A stretch of 64,000 nt of DNA from CBDFLT01 sp965249225 (lineage in GTDB: Bacteria > Chloroflexota > Dehalococcoidia > Lucifugimonadales > G963668185): the NCBI GenBank assembly GCA_965249225.1, contig CBDFLT010000008.1, positions 124,001-188,000 on the forward strand, read 5' to 3'. The position numbers and the translations under genes are program-made. Shown piece after piece: positions 42,335 through 50,672 of the stretch. Position 1 is the first letter of the stretch; each line of letters opens with the position of its first letter. Below the pieces are notes generated by a model. That model was not told where the DNA came from. It saw nothing but the letters and a program-made list of their open reading frames with translations, and searched no databases.

Positions 42335-43189
42335 ATGAGACTTGGAGCCCACGTCTCGACCGCCGGGGGGCTCGACAAGGCGATAGATCGGGCCCAGGAC
42401 ATCGGCGCCGAGACCATACAGATATTCGCGTCGTCGCCTCGGGCGTGGGCTTTCAAGCCCCCTTCGGAGGAGACTGTGATCGCGTTCCGTGAGAAGTCGG
42501 AGAAGGCCGGCATATCCCCCACATTCCTGCACGCGATCTATCTTGTAAACTTGGGCGGCCCCCCGGACCTGGTCGAAAAGTCCGTCGACTCTCTAGCGGA
42601 CCACATGAACGTCGCGGGCCAGATCGGGGCCGCGGGTGTGGTAGTTCATGGGGGAAGCCACAAGGGGATTGGGTTCGACGCCGTCCTCGGCCGAGCTGCG
42701 GAGGCGTTGCGTGAAGTGCTCGCCCGTAGCCCTGCAGAGCCGTGGCTCATCATCGAGAACAGCGCAGGGATGGGCTTTCACATCGGTGCCTCGTTTAAGG
42801 AAATCGGCCGTCTGATCGGCGAGATCGGCAGCCCGCGGGTGAAGCTGTGCCTGGATACTGAGCACGCCTTCGCGGCCGGCTATAACCTGGCGGACGCCAA
42901 GGCCATCGATTCAGTCATGGACGAGCTCGACAAAGAGATTGGCCTCCCCAGGTTGGTGGTGGTTCACGCAAACGACGCTAAGGTCGAGTTCGGGTCTGGC
43001 GTCGACCGACACGAGAATATCGGGGAAGGACATATCGGCCTGGCGGGGTTTGAGGTAATAGTGGGCCACTCCGCGTTCCGGGACGTCCCCTTTGTGCTGG
43101 AGGTCCCTGGATTTGACAAAAAGGGGCCTGACAAACGGAACGTGCAGACCCTAAAGAGCATACGCAAGAAGGTGGGCGTTGACGCATAG
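42335..43189 (+). CDS. nfo: Endonuclease IV (AP endonuclease)
   Basis: A 284-residue TIM-barrel AP endonuclease that cuts abasic sites with three zinc ions. GAHVSTAGGLDKAI opens the protein; metal ligands are visible in VVVHGGSHKG, LIIENSAGMG, LCLDTEHAFAAG, VVHANDAKVEFGSGVDRHENIGEGHIG and PFVLEVPG (the longest block read in pieces). The length is normal. The ATG at 42335 follows AGAGGGGGAAAG. It is the last gene of the def operon. Confidence 0.95.
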   Translation: MRLGAHVSTAGGLDKAIDRAQDIGAETIQIFASSPRAWAFKPPSEETVIAFREKSEKAGISPTFLHAIYLVNLGGPPDLVEKSVDSLADHMNVAGQIGAAGVVVHGGSHKGIGFDAVLGRAAEALREVLARSPAEPWLIIENSAGMGFHIGASFKEIGRLIGEIGSPRVKLCLDTEHAFAAGYNLADAKAIDSVMDELDKEIGLPRLVVVHANDAKVEFGSGVDRHENIGEGHIGLAGFEVIVGHSAFRDVPFVLEVPGFDKKGPDKRNVQTLKSIRKKVGVDA

Positions 43190-43370
43190 ACGCGGGTAGA
43201 GCGTCACCATTCCTCCCCCTGACGAGTTTGTAGCCTGCTCTCTGGGCCCACCCCGGACCGTGATTGAGGACATCGCGCCCTAACCCCAAGGGCTATATAT
43301 GGGACCACTGCCGTATCCACGGCCTCCGCGAGCCGGGTACCTCCCGCTGCAATCGGGTATAATCGTATTC

Positions 43371-43439
43371 GTGGAAGCTGGCATGTCGACAACTGTTCAT
43401 ACCGCACGGCACAGGCCTCAGGTGAGAACCATTGGGTGA
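43371..43439 (+). CDS. Possible 22-codon leader ORF overlapping the ferritin-VIT start
   Basis: GTG at 43371 lies seven bases after a TATAAT (43358-43363), the same spacing as the leaderless rsfS and thiL starts. The frame runs 22 codons and its TGA (43437-43439) lies inside the first codons of the next gene, giving an 8-base overlap. The short product has no recognisable feature. It may serve to bring ribosomes to the TTG at 43432, or may be chance. Confidence 0.25.
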   Translation: MEAGMSTTVHTARHRPQVRTIG

Positions 43440-44550
43440 CGCCTCGGAAAAATCCGCGACCGACAGGTACAGGATGTACCTCGAGTCGGAGCTTGAGGCG
43501 GCCGCCATGTACAAATCCCTCGCCGAGGCGGAGAAGGACTCCGAAAGGGTCGAGATCTTCGAAGGCCTGGTCGAGATCGAGATGCGCCACGCCGCCAGGT
43601 GGGCGGAGAAGCTGGGCATCGATTCGTCTTCCCTGGAGATAGGGCCTCGCGGCCTGAAGACGAGGCTCCTAAGTTTGGGCGCCAGGACTTTTGGCACTAA
43701 CCGGGTCTTGCCGGTGTTGCTGAGGCTGGAAGCGAAGGAGATGGACACGTACGCCGGCGACCCTGAGGCCGAGGACATATTGGATGAGGAGCGCCGCCAC
43801 ACGGCCGTGCTGCAGGGCATGGTGGACGGCACCGTCCCAGGGTCAGGCCCCGTGATCCCGCAAAGCACTGTCGTCCGGCGTGGCGCCAGCCTGCGGGCCG
43901 CCGTGCTTGGCATGAATGACGGACTGGTATCCAACTTCAGCCTGGTGATGGGTGTGGCGGGGGGCACGGATCAAGGCGAGATCGTGCTGCTGGCCGGTGT
44001 CGCTGGACTGCTGGCGGGATCGTTTTCAATGGCGGCTGGTGAGTACGTTTCGGTGCGCTCCCAGAGGGACCTTTACGAGCACCACTTGAGTCTCGAGGCG
44101 ATCGAGCTCGAGGAGCATCCCGAGGAGGAGGAGGAGGAGATGGTCCTGTTCTACCGGGCCAAAGGCCTGACCAAAGGGGAGGCCAAGAGAGTTGCCAAGA
44201 GATTGATGGCGAGGCCGAAGGTCGCGCTGGACACGATGGCTAGAGAGGAGTTTGGCCTCGATCCCGCTCAGCAGGGGTCGCCATGGGCAGCGGCCATCAG
44301 CTCCTACTTTGCGTTTATCCTGGGCGCGCTCGTGCCGATCCTGCCCTACATATTCGATAAGGGCGACCTGGCGTTCTCCCTCAGCGCGGGTCTGAGTGCC
44401 GGCGCGCTGTTGATTGTGGGCGGCACCCTGGCGGCGGCCACGAGCCGGAGCGCTGCCTGGGGCGCCCTTCGTATGCTGCTGGCAGGCGGCTCCGCGGCCG
44501 CGGTCACCTTCGGAATCGGAACCCTGATCGGCGTGACGCTGCTGGACTAG
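43432..44550 (+). CDS. Ferritin-like domain fused to VIT1/CCC1 iron transporter
   Basis: A 372-residue membrane protein. Residues about 10-130 form a rubrerythrin/ferritin-like di-iron bundle (SELEAAAMYKSLAEAEKDS, VEIEMRHAARW, LDEERRHTAVL). Residues about 145-372 are a VIT1/CCC1-type transporter with the LRAAVLGMNDGLVSNFSL signature, GSFSMAAGEYVSV and five membrane segments. The combination resembles membrane-bound ferritin A, which exports iron or manganese. A Glu-rich cytoplasmic stretch (EEHPEEEEEEM) lies at about 224-234. It starts with TTG at 43432, overlapping a short leader frame. Its stop shares CTAG with nrnA on the other strand. Confidence 0.9.
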   Translation: MGDASEKSATDRYRMYLESELEAAAMYKSLAEAEKDSERVEIFEGLVEIEMRHAARWAEKLGIDSSSLEIGPRGLKTRLLSLGARTFGTNRVLPVLLRLEAKEMDTYAGDPEAEDILDEERRHTAVLQGMVDGTVPGSGPVIPQSTVVRRGASLRAAVLGMNDGLVSNFSLVMGVAGGTDQGEIVLLAGVAGLLAGSFSMAAGEYVSVRSQRDLYEHHLSLEAIELEEHPEEEEEEMVLFYRAKGLTKGEAKRVAKRLMARPKVALDTMAREEFGLDPAQQGSPWAAAISSYFAFILGALVPILPYIFDKGDLAFSLSAGLSAGALLIVGGTLAAATSRSAAWGALRMLLAGGSAAAVTFGIGTLIGVTLLD

Positions 44551-45578
44551 ACGTCCGCTGCAGGTGCATCTTCCGGTGCCCCGAAATTTTCGAGGACCTT
44601 CCGCATCGCGGTGGCGCGATCGGCCGTGACCCGAGCCCCGGACGCCATCGGATGCCCGCCGCCTCCGAGCGCCTGGGCGAGGTGGTTCACCGTAACGCCT
44701 GGCCTTGAACGGAGGCTCACGCTGACGTTACCGTCCACCTCCTCCACGAACATCACCGCTATCCTGGAGTCCGCGACCTTAAACGCCTGGTCCACGAATC
44801 CCTCTACGTCCGACCGAGGTCTGCCGTGGCGGCGAAGGTCCGACTGGTTTATGGAGCCCCAGACCACCTGCCCGTCGGCGGCCGTACGTAACCCGCTCAG
44901 GAAGTCGGCCAGGAGCTGCAGTCGCCCGAGGTCCCAGGAAGCGTACACCGCCTGGTATATGCGGGCCGGGTCCGCTCCCGCGGCGATTAGCTCCGCCGCA
45001 CGACTGTGCGATTCGGTCGTGGTATTGGGGGTGGTAAAGGACTGGGTATCGGTGACCAGACCCGTGTATAGCGCCTCGGCCATCGTCGGCGTCAAGTCCA
45101 CCGGGAGCCTGGCTATCAGCCCATGGACCAGCTCGGTCGTAGCCGCCGCCTCGGTGGAGACCAGCTCCACCTTCGCCCATCCGGCCGGTGGGTGGTGGTC
45201 GATCACAACAGTCAGGCCGGGGTACTCCGACAACGCCTGTGACATGTCGGCGGTCCTCTCGGGTGTAGAGGCGTCCATCAGGATGACCACATCAGCCTTC
45301 TTGATCAGCTTGGAGTGCTTGGACGCGTCGAAGGTCTGAAACCCGTCGCTTCCGGGAAGGAATCGGTAGTGGGCCGGTGGGGGGTCGCTATTGACCACGC
45401 TGACCCGCTTCCCCATCAGCGTGAGGGCCTCGGCCAGGGCCGACTCGCAGCCCAGGCCATCCCCGTCAGGCCCCTGATGCGTCGTCAACACGAACGACCG
45501 GTGCTGGGCGATGACGTCAATTATCTGGTCAAGTGCCGGGGGTGAGTTCAGTGGCTCACGCCCTTGTTTGCGATTCAT
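44547..45578 (-). CDS. nrnA: DHH/DHHA1 phosphoesterase, NrnA-like
   Basis: A 343-residue DHH-family protein, the family of nanoRNase/pAp phosphatase NrnA. TTHQGPDGDGLGCESALA provides the first metal site, DVVILMDAS the second, VIDHHPPAG the DHH motif, and ALYTGLVTDTQSF the fourth. The DHHA1 domain ends in GGGGHPMASGA. The ATG at 45578 begins the typical N-terminus; codons open upstream to 45647 lack support. Its 3' end overlaps the VIT gene by 4 bases on the other strand. It is divergent from thiL. Confidence 0.9.
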   Translation of the reverse strand: MNRKQGREPLNSPPALDQIIDVIAQHRSFVLTTHQGPDGDGLGCESALAEALTLMGKRVSVVNSDPPPAHYRFLPGSDGFQTFDASKHSKLIKKADVVILMDASTPERTADMSQALSEYPGLTVVIDHHPPAGWAKVELVSTEAAATTELVHGLIARLPVDLTPTMAEALYTGLVTDTQSFTTPNTTTESHSRAAELIAAGADPARIYQAVYASWDLGRLQLLADFLSGLRTAADGQVVWGSINQSDLRRHGRPRSDVEGFVDQAFKVADSRIAVMFVEEVDGNVSVSLRSRPGVTVNHLAQALGGGGHPMASGARVTADRATAMRKVLENFGAPEDAPAADV

Positions 45579-45731
45579 AACAGTACAGAGTAGCCCAGTT
45601 GGAGGGCGAAATCCAGGCCGAGTCATGACAGAGGCTTTTCCAGACAACTGGGTGGTCCGGGCCGTTCCTTCCGTCCGCGGCCGGTGATGCGATAGCCGGT
45701 GTGCGCGCCGAGGTGACGCCGATGGTACGAG

Positions 45732-45761
45732 TTGAGGGCGTCTTCTGCGGGCGGTTATAAT
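45732..45761 (+). promoter_or_regulatory. Promoter placed for leaderless thiL mRNA
   Basis: TTGAGG (45732-45737), 18 bases, TATAAT (45756-45761). Only six bases separate the -10 from the ATG at 45768, as at rsfS. Confidence 0.68.
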
Positions 45762-45767
45762 GGAGCC

Positions 45768-46793
45768 ATGCTGGTCAGGGACATCGGTGAGTTCCAGCTC
45801 ATTGACGTGCTAGCGCAGAAGATCGGGGAGAGAGCCGCTCAGGGGGGAGTGGAGGGCTTCCGTCTGCGCCTGGGTATAGGGGACGACGCGGCGGCGTGGG
45901 ACAGCCCGGCCGGGGCCAGTGTGATGACCACCGATACGATGGTCGAGGGCGTCCATTTCGGGTTGGACCACATTGGATGGCCGGACCTGGGATGGAAGGC
46001 GGTCGCCGTAAACCTCAGCGACATCGCCGCGATGGGTTGTGCTCCCCTCTACTCAATGGTCACCCTTGGCTTGAGAGGTGACCTGCCCGTTGACGGTGTT
46101 GCCGAAATGTACCAGGGTATGATGGACGCCTGCGAACGGTTCGGTGGTGAAGTAGTCGGTGGAGACGTCGTAAGCTCTCCCGTGTTCTTCATAACGGTCG
46201 CAATGCTGGGCGCCGCCGTGGACACGGGGGCTGGCGGCTCCTCCAATGTACGCTTTCTCACGCGCGGTTCCGCCTCGCCGGGGGACAAGATCGGGGTCAC
46301 GGGGCATCTGGGCTGTTCGGCCGCCGGCCTGCGCATGCTCCTGCGAGGGCTCAGCTTCGATAAAGAGACCTTCGGCCATCTCAGAGCCGCCCACAACCGA
46401 CCGGTACCTCGCGTTTCAGCGGGAATGCTTCTCCTGCGTGAAGGCGTGACCGCGGCCATCGACGTCAGCGACGGCCTCGTTGACGACCTGAGAAAGCTTT
46501 GTAAAGAGAGCGGCGTTGGGGCCGTGATACACTCGGAGAGTGTTCCTATAGACGACTACTTGCGGACCGCCTACCCGGATGAGTCGCTGGACTTGGCGCT
46601 CGGCGGCGGTGAGGACTACGAGCTACTGTTTGCGGCGCCGGCTCATGTAATGAACCAGGTTACATCGAAGTGTGAGGCTCCGGTTTCGGTCATCGGGGAA
46701 ATCGTAGAGGGGCCGGAAGGCGTCCGGGTGTTGGCCCAGGATGGGCGTTCGATAAAGGTCGATCAAGGCGGCTGGGACCATTTCAGGAAGTAA
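45768..46793 (+). CDS. thiL: Thiamine-monophosphate kinase
   Basis: A 341-residue ThiL, which phosphorylates thiamine monophosphate to the active diphosphate. The N-terminal GEFQLIDVL, GIGDDAAAWDSP (metal- and ATP-binding Asp pair) and TTDTMVEGVHF are typical. DLGWKAVAVNLSDIAAMG and the late AAIDVSDGLVDDLRKL and LALGGGEDYELLFAA blocks are complete. The ATG at 45768 is the only one consistent with the promoter. A small hypothetical gene follows with a one-base gap. The upstream pathway gene thiE is at 645. Confidence 0.95.
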   Translation: MLVRDIGEFQLIDVLAQKIGERAAQGGVEGFRLRLGIGDDAAAWDSPAGASVMTTDTMVEGVHFGLDHIGWPDLGWKAVAVNLSDIAAMGCAPLYSMVTLGLRGDLPVDGVAEMYQGMMDACERFGGEVVGGDVVSSPVFFITVAMLGAAVDTGAGGSSNVRFLTRGSASPGDKIGVTGHLGCSAAGLRMLLRGLSFDKETFGHLRAAHNRPVPRVSAGMLLLREGVTAAIDVSDGLVDDLRKLCKESGVGAVIHSESVPIDDYLRTAYPDESLDLALGGGEDYELLFAAPAHVMNQVTSKCEAPVSVIGEIVEGPEGVRVLAQDGRSIKVDQGGWDHFRK

Positions 46794-46794
46794 C

Positions 46795-47091
46795 ATGGAC
46801 AGGGTATCTATCAACATCGAGACCGATAGCGGAATCCGGGCCAGTGAGATCATCGCCGACCTGCGGATAGCGGCGGAGACGCTGTACTTCCCCATGAAGC
46901 TCGTGGGGTTCTGGGACCACAGGGCCGACATGCATCTGTGCCCTCAGGAGGAGAGAAGGGAGGCGTGCCCCCACAAACTGCCCGAAGGCCATGCCGATCA
47001 CGTCGACTACGTCCATACGCTACAGAGGGAGCGGCAGGCAGGTCTCGAGGTTATGTTTCCACACGCGGACATCGCGGTTTTCTTGGGGTAG
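46795..47091 (+). CDS. Small conserved-looking hypothetical protein
   Basis: A 98-residue soluble protein with no family I recognise. It begins RVSINIETDSGIRASEIIADLRI, then FPMKLVGFWDHRADMHLC and a Cys/His-containing middle (CPQEERREACPHKLPEGHADHVDYVH) that might bind a metal. It ends MFPHADIAVFLG. The ATG lies one base after the thiL stop, so it is almost certainly co-translated with thiL. Codon use looks like that of its neighbours. Confidence 0.65.
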   Translation: MDRVSINIETDSGIRASEIIADLRIAAETLYFPMKLVGFWDHRADMHLCPQEERREACPHKLPEGHADHVDYVHTLQRERQAGLEVMFPHADIAVFLG

Positions 47092-47145
47092 GAACAGGTT
47101 GACCCGACTGCCACCCCTCGTCCCTAAACTCTCGGCACGCCGCGG

Positions 47146-48537
47146 ATGTCGGTAGTCCCAAGGGCTATGGACAGTAGAGAGCCTTCGCAAGCGCTGTTTG
47201 CCGATCTCTACCAGTTGACCATGGCGCAGGCCTACTGGGAGAGCGGCAGGACCGCGACGGCCACATTCAGTCTCTTCTTCCGCAAGTACCCTTCAGACCG
47301 GGGATACGCCGTTTTTGGGGGTTTGGCCGACGCGCTTGAACACCTTCAGGACTTCAAATTCTCCTCCCACGACATCGACCTTCTGCGGTCTCTAGGCCGG
47401 TTCGATGAGAGTTTTACCCGCTACCTGGCCGATATGCGGTTCACCGGCTCGGTGCGGGCAATGCCCGAGGGGAGTATATTCTTCGCCAACGAGCCTGTCA
47501 TCGAGGTGACGGCTCCTATAATCGAGGCCCAGCTCGTCGAGACCTTTCTGCTGAACCAGGTTAGTCTCCAGAGCATTTTAGCCACGAAGGCGTCCAGGGT
47601 CATGCACGTCGCTCGCGGCAAGTCGATGGTGGACTTCGCGGCCCGTCGCACCCATGGCACCGACGCCGCCGACAAGCTGGCGCGAGTAAGCTACATGGTG
47701 GGTTTCTCGGGTACCAGTAACGTTCACGCGGGCGTCATCTACGGCATTCCAACCTTCGGCACCATGGCCCACTCGTTCGTCATGACCTTCGAGGAGGAGG
47801 CCGATGCCTACCGTGCCTACGCCAGCACTTTCCCTGACTCCAGCACCTTCCTGGTGGACACCTACGATACGGTCGAAGGGACCAGAAAGGCCGTGCAAGT
47901 GGCCAGAGAGTTGAAGCGGGCCGGGCACAGGCCCCCGTCCATTCGACTGGACAGCGGCGACTTGAATGACCTCGCCAAGAAGGCCCGTGCCATTCTCGAC
48001 GATGCGGGCCTCTCCGATGTAGAGATATTCGCGAGCGGCGGCCTGGACGAGTTCGGGGTGGACGATCTGCTCAGCGGCGGCGCGCCAATAGACGGCTTCG
48101 GTGTAGGAACCAAGTTAGGTGTGTCGGCGGATGCGCCGTGGATGGACTGCGTCTACAAGCTGGTGGCTTATGAAAGTCGGCCCGTCCTGAAGCTCAGTGC
48201 TGAGAAGAGCACCCTGCCGGGCCCCAAGCAGGTGTACCGCCTGCGGGACGATGAGGCCGTGTATCGGCGTGACGTTCTGGCCTGTGCCGATGAGCGGCCG
48301 CCTTCGGAGGATGCCGATCCGCTGCTGAGAGAGGTCATGAGCGGCGGCAAACAATTGGCCCCTCCGTCATCGTTGCAGGAGCTACGCGAACACTTTACCC
48401 GGGAGTTCGTGTCTCTCCCGGGGAGGTATAAGGCCCTGAGGTCGCCCCCCGAATACCCGGTGGAGATCAGCGACTCGCTGGATCGTCTGAGGTGGGACGT
48501 TGTCCGAAAGATGGGACGGCAAGCCGAGCCGAGATAG
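47146..48537 (+). CDS. pncB: Nicotinate phosphoribosyltransferase
   Basis: A 463-residue NAPRTase of NAD salvage, joining nicotinate to PRPP at the cost of ATP. LFADLYQLTMAQAYWESGR near the start, SFARRTHG-like DFAARRTHGTDAADKLA, VGFSGTSNVHAG, and the phosphoribosyl-binding IRLDSGDLNDLAKKAR followed by IFASGGLDE and GFGVGTKLGVS are all present. Two start ATGs are possible (47146 and 47167), neither with a strong ribosome site. It follows the thiL pair by 54 bases. Confidence 0.95.
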   Translation: MSVVPRAMDSREPSQALFADLYQLTMAQAYWESGRTATATFSLFFRKYPSDRGYAVFGGLADALEHLQDFKFSSHDIDLLRSLGRFDESFTRYLADMRFTGSVRAMPEGSIFFANEPVIEVTAPIIEAQLVETFLLNQVSLQSILATKASRVMHVARGKSMVDFAARRTHGTDAADKLARVSYMVGFSGTSNVHAGVIYGIPTFGTMAHSFVMTFEEEADAYRAYASTFPDSSTFLVDTYDTVEGTRKAVQVARELKRAGHRPPSIRLDSGDLNDLAKKARAILDDAGLSDVEIFASGGLDEFGVDDLLSGGAPIDGFGVGTKLGVSADAPWMDCVYKLVAYESRPVLKLSAEKSTLPGPKQVYRLRDDEAVYRRDVLACADERPPSEDADPLLREVMSGGKQLAPPSSLQELREHFTREFVSLPGRYKALRSPPEYPVEISDSLDRLRWDVVRKMGRQAEPR

Positions 48538-48611
48538 CGAACCTACGGTCACGCCTGCAGAGGGGCGCTACGCATGGGTTGCTTAAGAGGACCTGAGGCG
48601 ACGAGGGGTCT

Positions 48612-48884
48612 TTAGTGCTCCGTCTGGCGCGTATCAATTACGTGCTTGACGTCTCCGATTCGGCGTCTGAAGTAGCTCCAAAAGTCCATCACTGTGCCCT
48701 GATTCCCCTGAGGTGCCTTGGACGCGACGCCCGCTCGATGTTGGAAGCCACCTGGCCGGTACAATAGGTTGCCCTGCTTGCGCGTCCAGACCTGGGACTG
48801 CCGAGGTGGATAAAGCGTCGGCTCGAACTTCTCCCATGCAGAGTCGCTGTCTTCGCCGGATATACTACTGAACTGCCTCTCCAT
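48612..48884 (-). CDS. Small hypothetical protein with its own strong promoter
   Basis: A 90-residue polar protein without recognised similarity. It is rich in Gln, Arg and aromatic residues (FEPTLYPPRQSQVWTRKQ, LLYRPGGFQHRAG, MDFWSYFRRRIGD). It has an ATG behind AAGGGGAGACTG and, 28 bases upstream, a promoter with a near-consensus -10 and -35 in an unusually AT-rich patch. These signals argue that it is expressed. It stands alone between pncB and an amidase gene and may be a recent or lineage-restricted gene. Confidence 0.5.
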   Translation of the reverse strand: MERQFSSISGEDSDSAWEKFEPTLYPPRQSQVWTRKQGNLLYRPGGFQHRAGVASKAPQGNQGTVMDFWSYFRRRIGDVKHVIDTRQTEH

Positions 48885-48912
48885 CAGTCTCCCCTTGAAC
48901 GAAATTGGACTC

Positions 48913-48942
48913 AGTATATATAAAGTCTTATACTTTGTTCAA
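48913..48942 (-). promoter_or_regulatory. AT-rich promoter of the 90-residue hypothetical gene
   Basis: Minus strand TTGAAC (48942-48937), 18 bases, TATACT (48918-48913). The spacer is mostly A and T, unlike the rest of the window. Confidence 0.6.
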
Positions 48943-49175
48943 GGACTTTGAGGCGTCCTAAACGCTTATTCCTTCCCCTTTCGCTCGCTCTCGATAAGTG
49001 GTTTTGGCTTGATTAACTCGTGCGTGCGATTTTTGAGCTACTGCCCCTGGTAGGATGGACCCTGCTCCGAGTAGGACACAAGTGGGATGGGTGTATCGTG
49101 TGGCACCCAGTTTGGGCGTTCCACGTCGGGGCGAGGTCGGAGATAAACACCTAGGTGTGAAACGGTAGGAGGGGC

Positions 49176-50570
49176 CTAGAGAGGCGGTGGCTGCCAGCCG
49201 CCCAGCGTCGCCTCGATGCTGAGGGCCGCGGCAAGGGCCATGTCCTCCCGCCAGGGCCGGGCGACCACCTGCACCCCGATGGGTAGACCTTCGGGCGATG
49301 TGCCGCCTCGTACCACCGCTCCAGGGCAACCCGTAATGTTGTAGGCCATGGCGTACATAAATCCGGGAAAGTGCTCCTCGTCCACTCCGGTGCCGTGAGG
49401 CACGGCGGGTGAGGTGTGTACCGGACATAAGATGATGTCGTACTTCCCCATGAAAGTAAGCATGGAACGCCTGAACTCATCCAGGCGAATCAGCAATGCC
49501 GCGGTTTCCACGCCCGTTTTGGCGTTGTCACTCTGTCTGGCAAGGTCCTGCTCCATCAGCGGATGGAGCCTGGTGGTCCCCGTCTTCTTCAGCAGCGCCC
49601 GGATGGCGGCTCCGCCGTCTACGCCATCCAGTCCCCACGAGATGTCCATGATATTCTCGATGCCAGGAGGAGCGGCCTCCTCCACGTGGCAGCCGGCATC
49701 GGCAAGCGCCGCCGCAGCGGCCTCAACCGCCGCCCTCGTTTCGTCTGTGGGCTTCAAAGCACCACCGGCGGTGTGGAAGGAGACTCGCAGGCTACCGACC
49801 TCAACGTCATCAGGGTCGCCAAGCGGTACAGGCGCTATTCCCGGGTCGATCGAGTCCACGCCGGCGATGATCGGAAGTATCAGGGCCAAGTCCTCCACAT
49901 ATCTGGCCATTGGGCCGACTTGCCACCAGGATTCTGTCAGCCCGTCCGGAGGTGGGAAGTGGCCCGTGCGTGGCACTCGGCCCGACGTGGGTTTAATCCC
50001 GGCGATGCCGCATAGGTGGGATGGATGGCGAATGCTCCCGCCGGAGTCGCTGCCGATGCCAAAGGGCGAGCCTCCCGCCGCGATGATGGCCGCTTCGCCG
50101 CCGCTGCTGCCTCCGGGGGTCCGCGACAGGTCGTACGGGTTGTTGGTCCGTCCGTAAATCAGGTTGTCGCTCTCGCTCGCCGCGGATAGCTCAGGCAGAT
50201 TGGTCTTTCCCAGCATGATCCCGCCCGCATCTCGAAGTCGTGCTACCACGGTTGCATCCTCGGACGGAACGTACGACGCGCGACCCATGGTACCCCCGGT
50301 GGATACTACGCCGGCCGTCTCCAAGGCGTCCTTGATGGTCATGGGTACACCATGTAGCGTTCCTTTGATGCTACCTGCCGCCAGCGCTGAGTCGGCGGCC
50401 TCGGCCTCGGTGAGCGCTCGATCCGCAGTCACCACGACGACTGCGTTCAGTTTTGGGTTGACCTCTTCGATGCGGTGTAGATAGGACTCGACCACCTCTT
50501 TGGACGATACCTGCTTCTCGCGGATCATATTCGCCAAGGAAGTCGCAGATGCGAAAATCAGATTTTCCAC
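49176..50570 (-). CDS. Amidase signature family hydrolase
   Basis: A 464-residue amidase-signature enzyme. The Ser-cisSer-Lys triad is K80 (GVPMTIKDALE), S155 (TPGGSSGGEAA) and nucleophile S179 (GSDSGGSIRHPS). The fold matches GatA, but no gatB or gatC is nearby and the substrate loop differs, so a small-amide or carbamate hydrolase is more likely than glutamyl-tRNA amidotransferase. GTG at 50570 is the start, with AAGGAG seven bases upstream. It stands alone. Confidence 0.9.
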   Translation of the reverse strand: MENLIFASATSLANMIREKQVSSKEVVESYLHRIEEVNPKLNAVVVVTADRALTEAEAADSALAAGSIKGTLHGVPMTIKDALETAGVVSTGGTMGRASYVPSEDATVVARLRDAGGIMLGKTNLPELSAASESDNLIYGRTNNPYDLSRTPGGSSGGEAAIIAAGGSPFGIGSDSGGSIRHPSHLCGIAGIKPTSGRVPRTGHFPPPDGLTESWWQVGPMARYVEDLALILPIIAGVDSIDPGIAPVPLGDPDDVEVGSLRVSFHTAGGALKPTDETRAAVEAAAAALADAGCHVEEAAPPGIENIMDISWGLDGVDGGAAIRALLKKTGTTRLHPLMEQDLARQSDNAKTGVETAALLIRLDEFRRSMLTFMGKYDIILCPVHTSPAVPHGTGVDEEHFPGFMYAMAYNITGCPGAVVRGGTSPEGLPIGVQVVARPWREDMALAAALSIEATLGGWQPPPL

Positions 50571-50672
50571 TTAACTGCTCCTTAGGGTTCCGGCGGACCT
50601 GCGTGTGCAAGCGGCCCAGGTAGTGAATCTAGAATCGCCCCGGTCGCTGGGACCAGCCGACGCAAATATCAG

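Noticed and set aside
49176..50570. GatA of glutamyl-tRNA amidotransferase
   Set aside because: The fold matches, but no gatB or gatC is nearby, so only an amidase-family call is justified.
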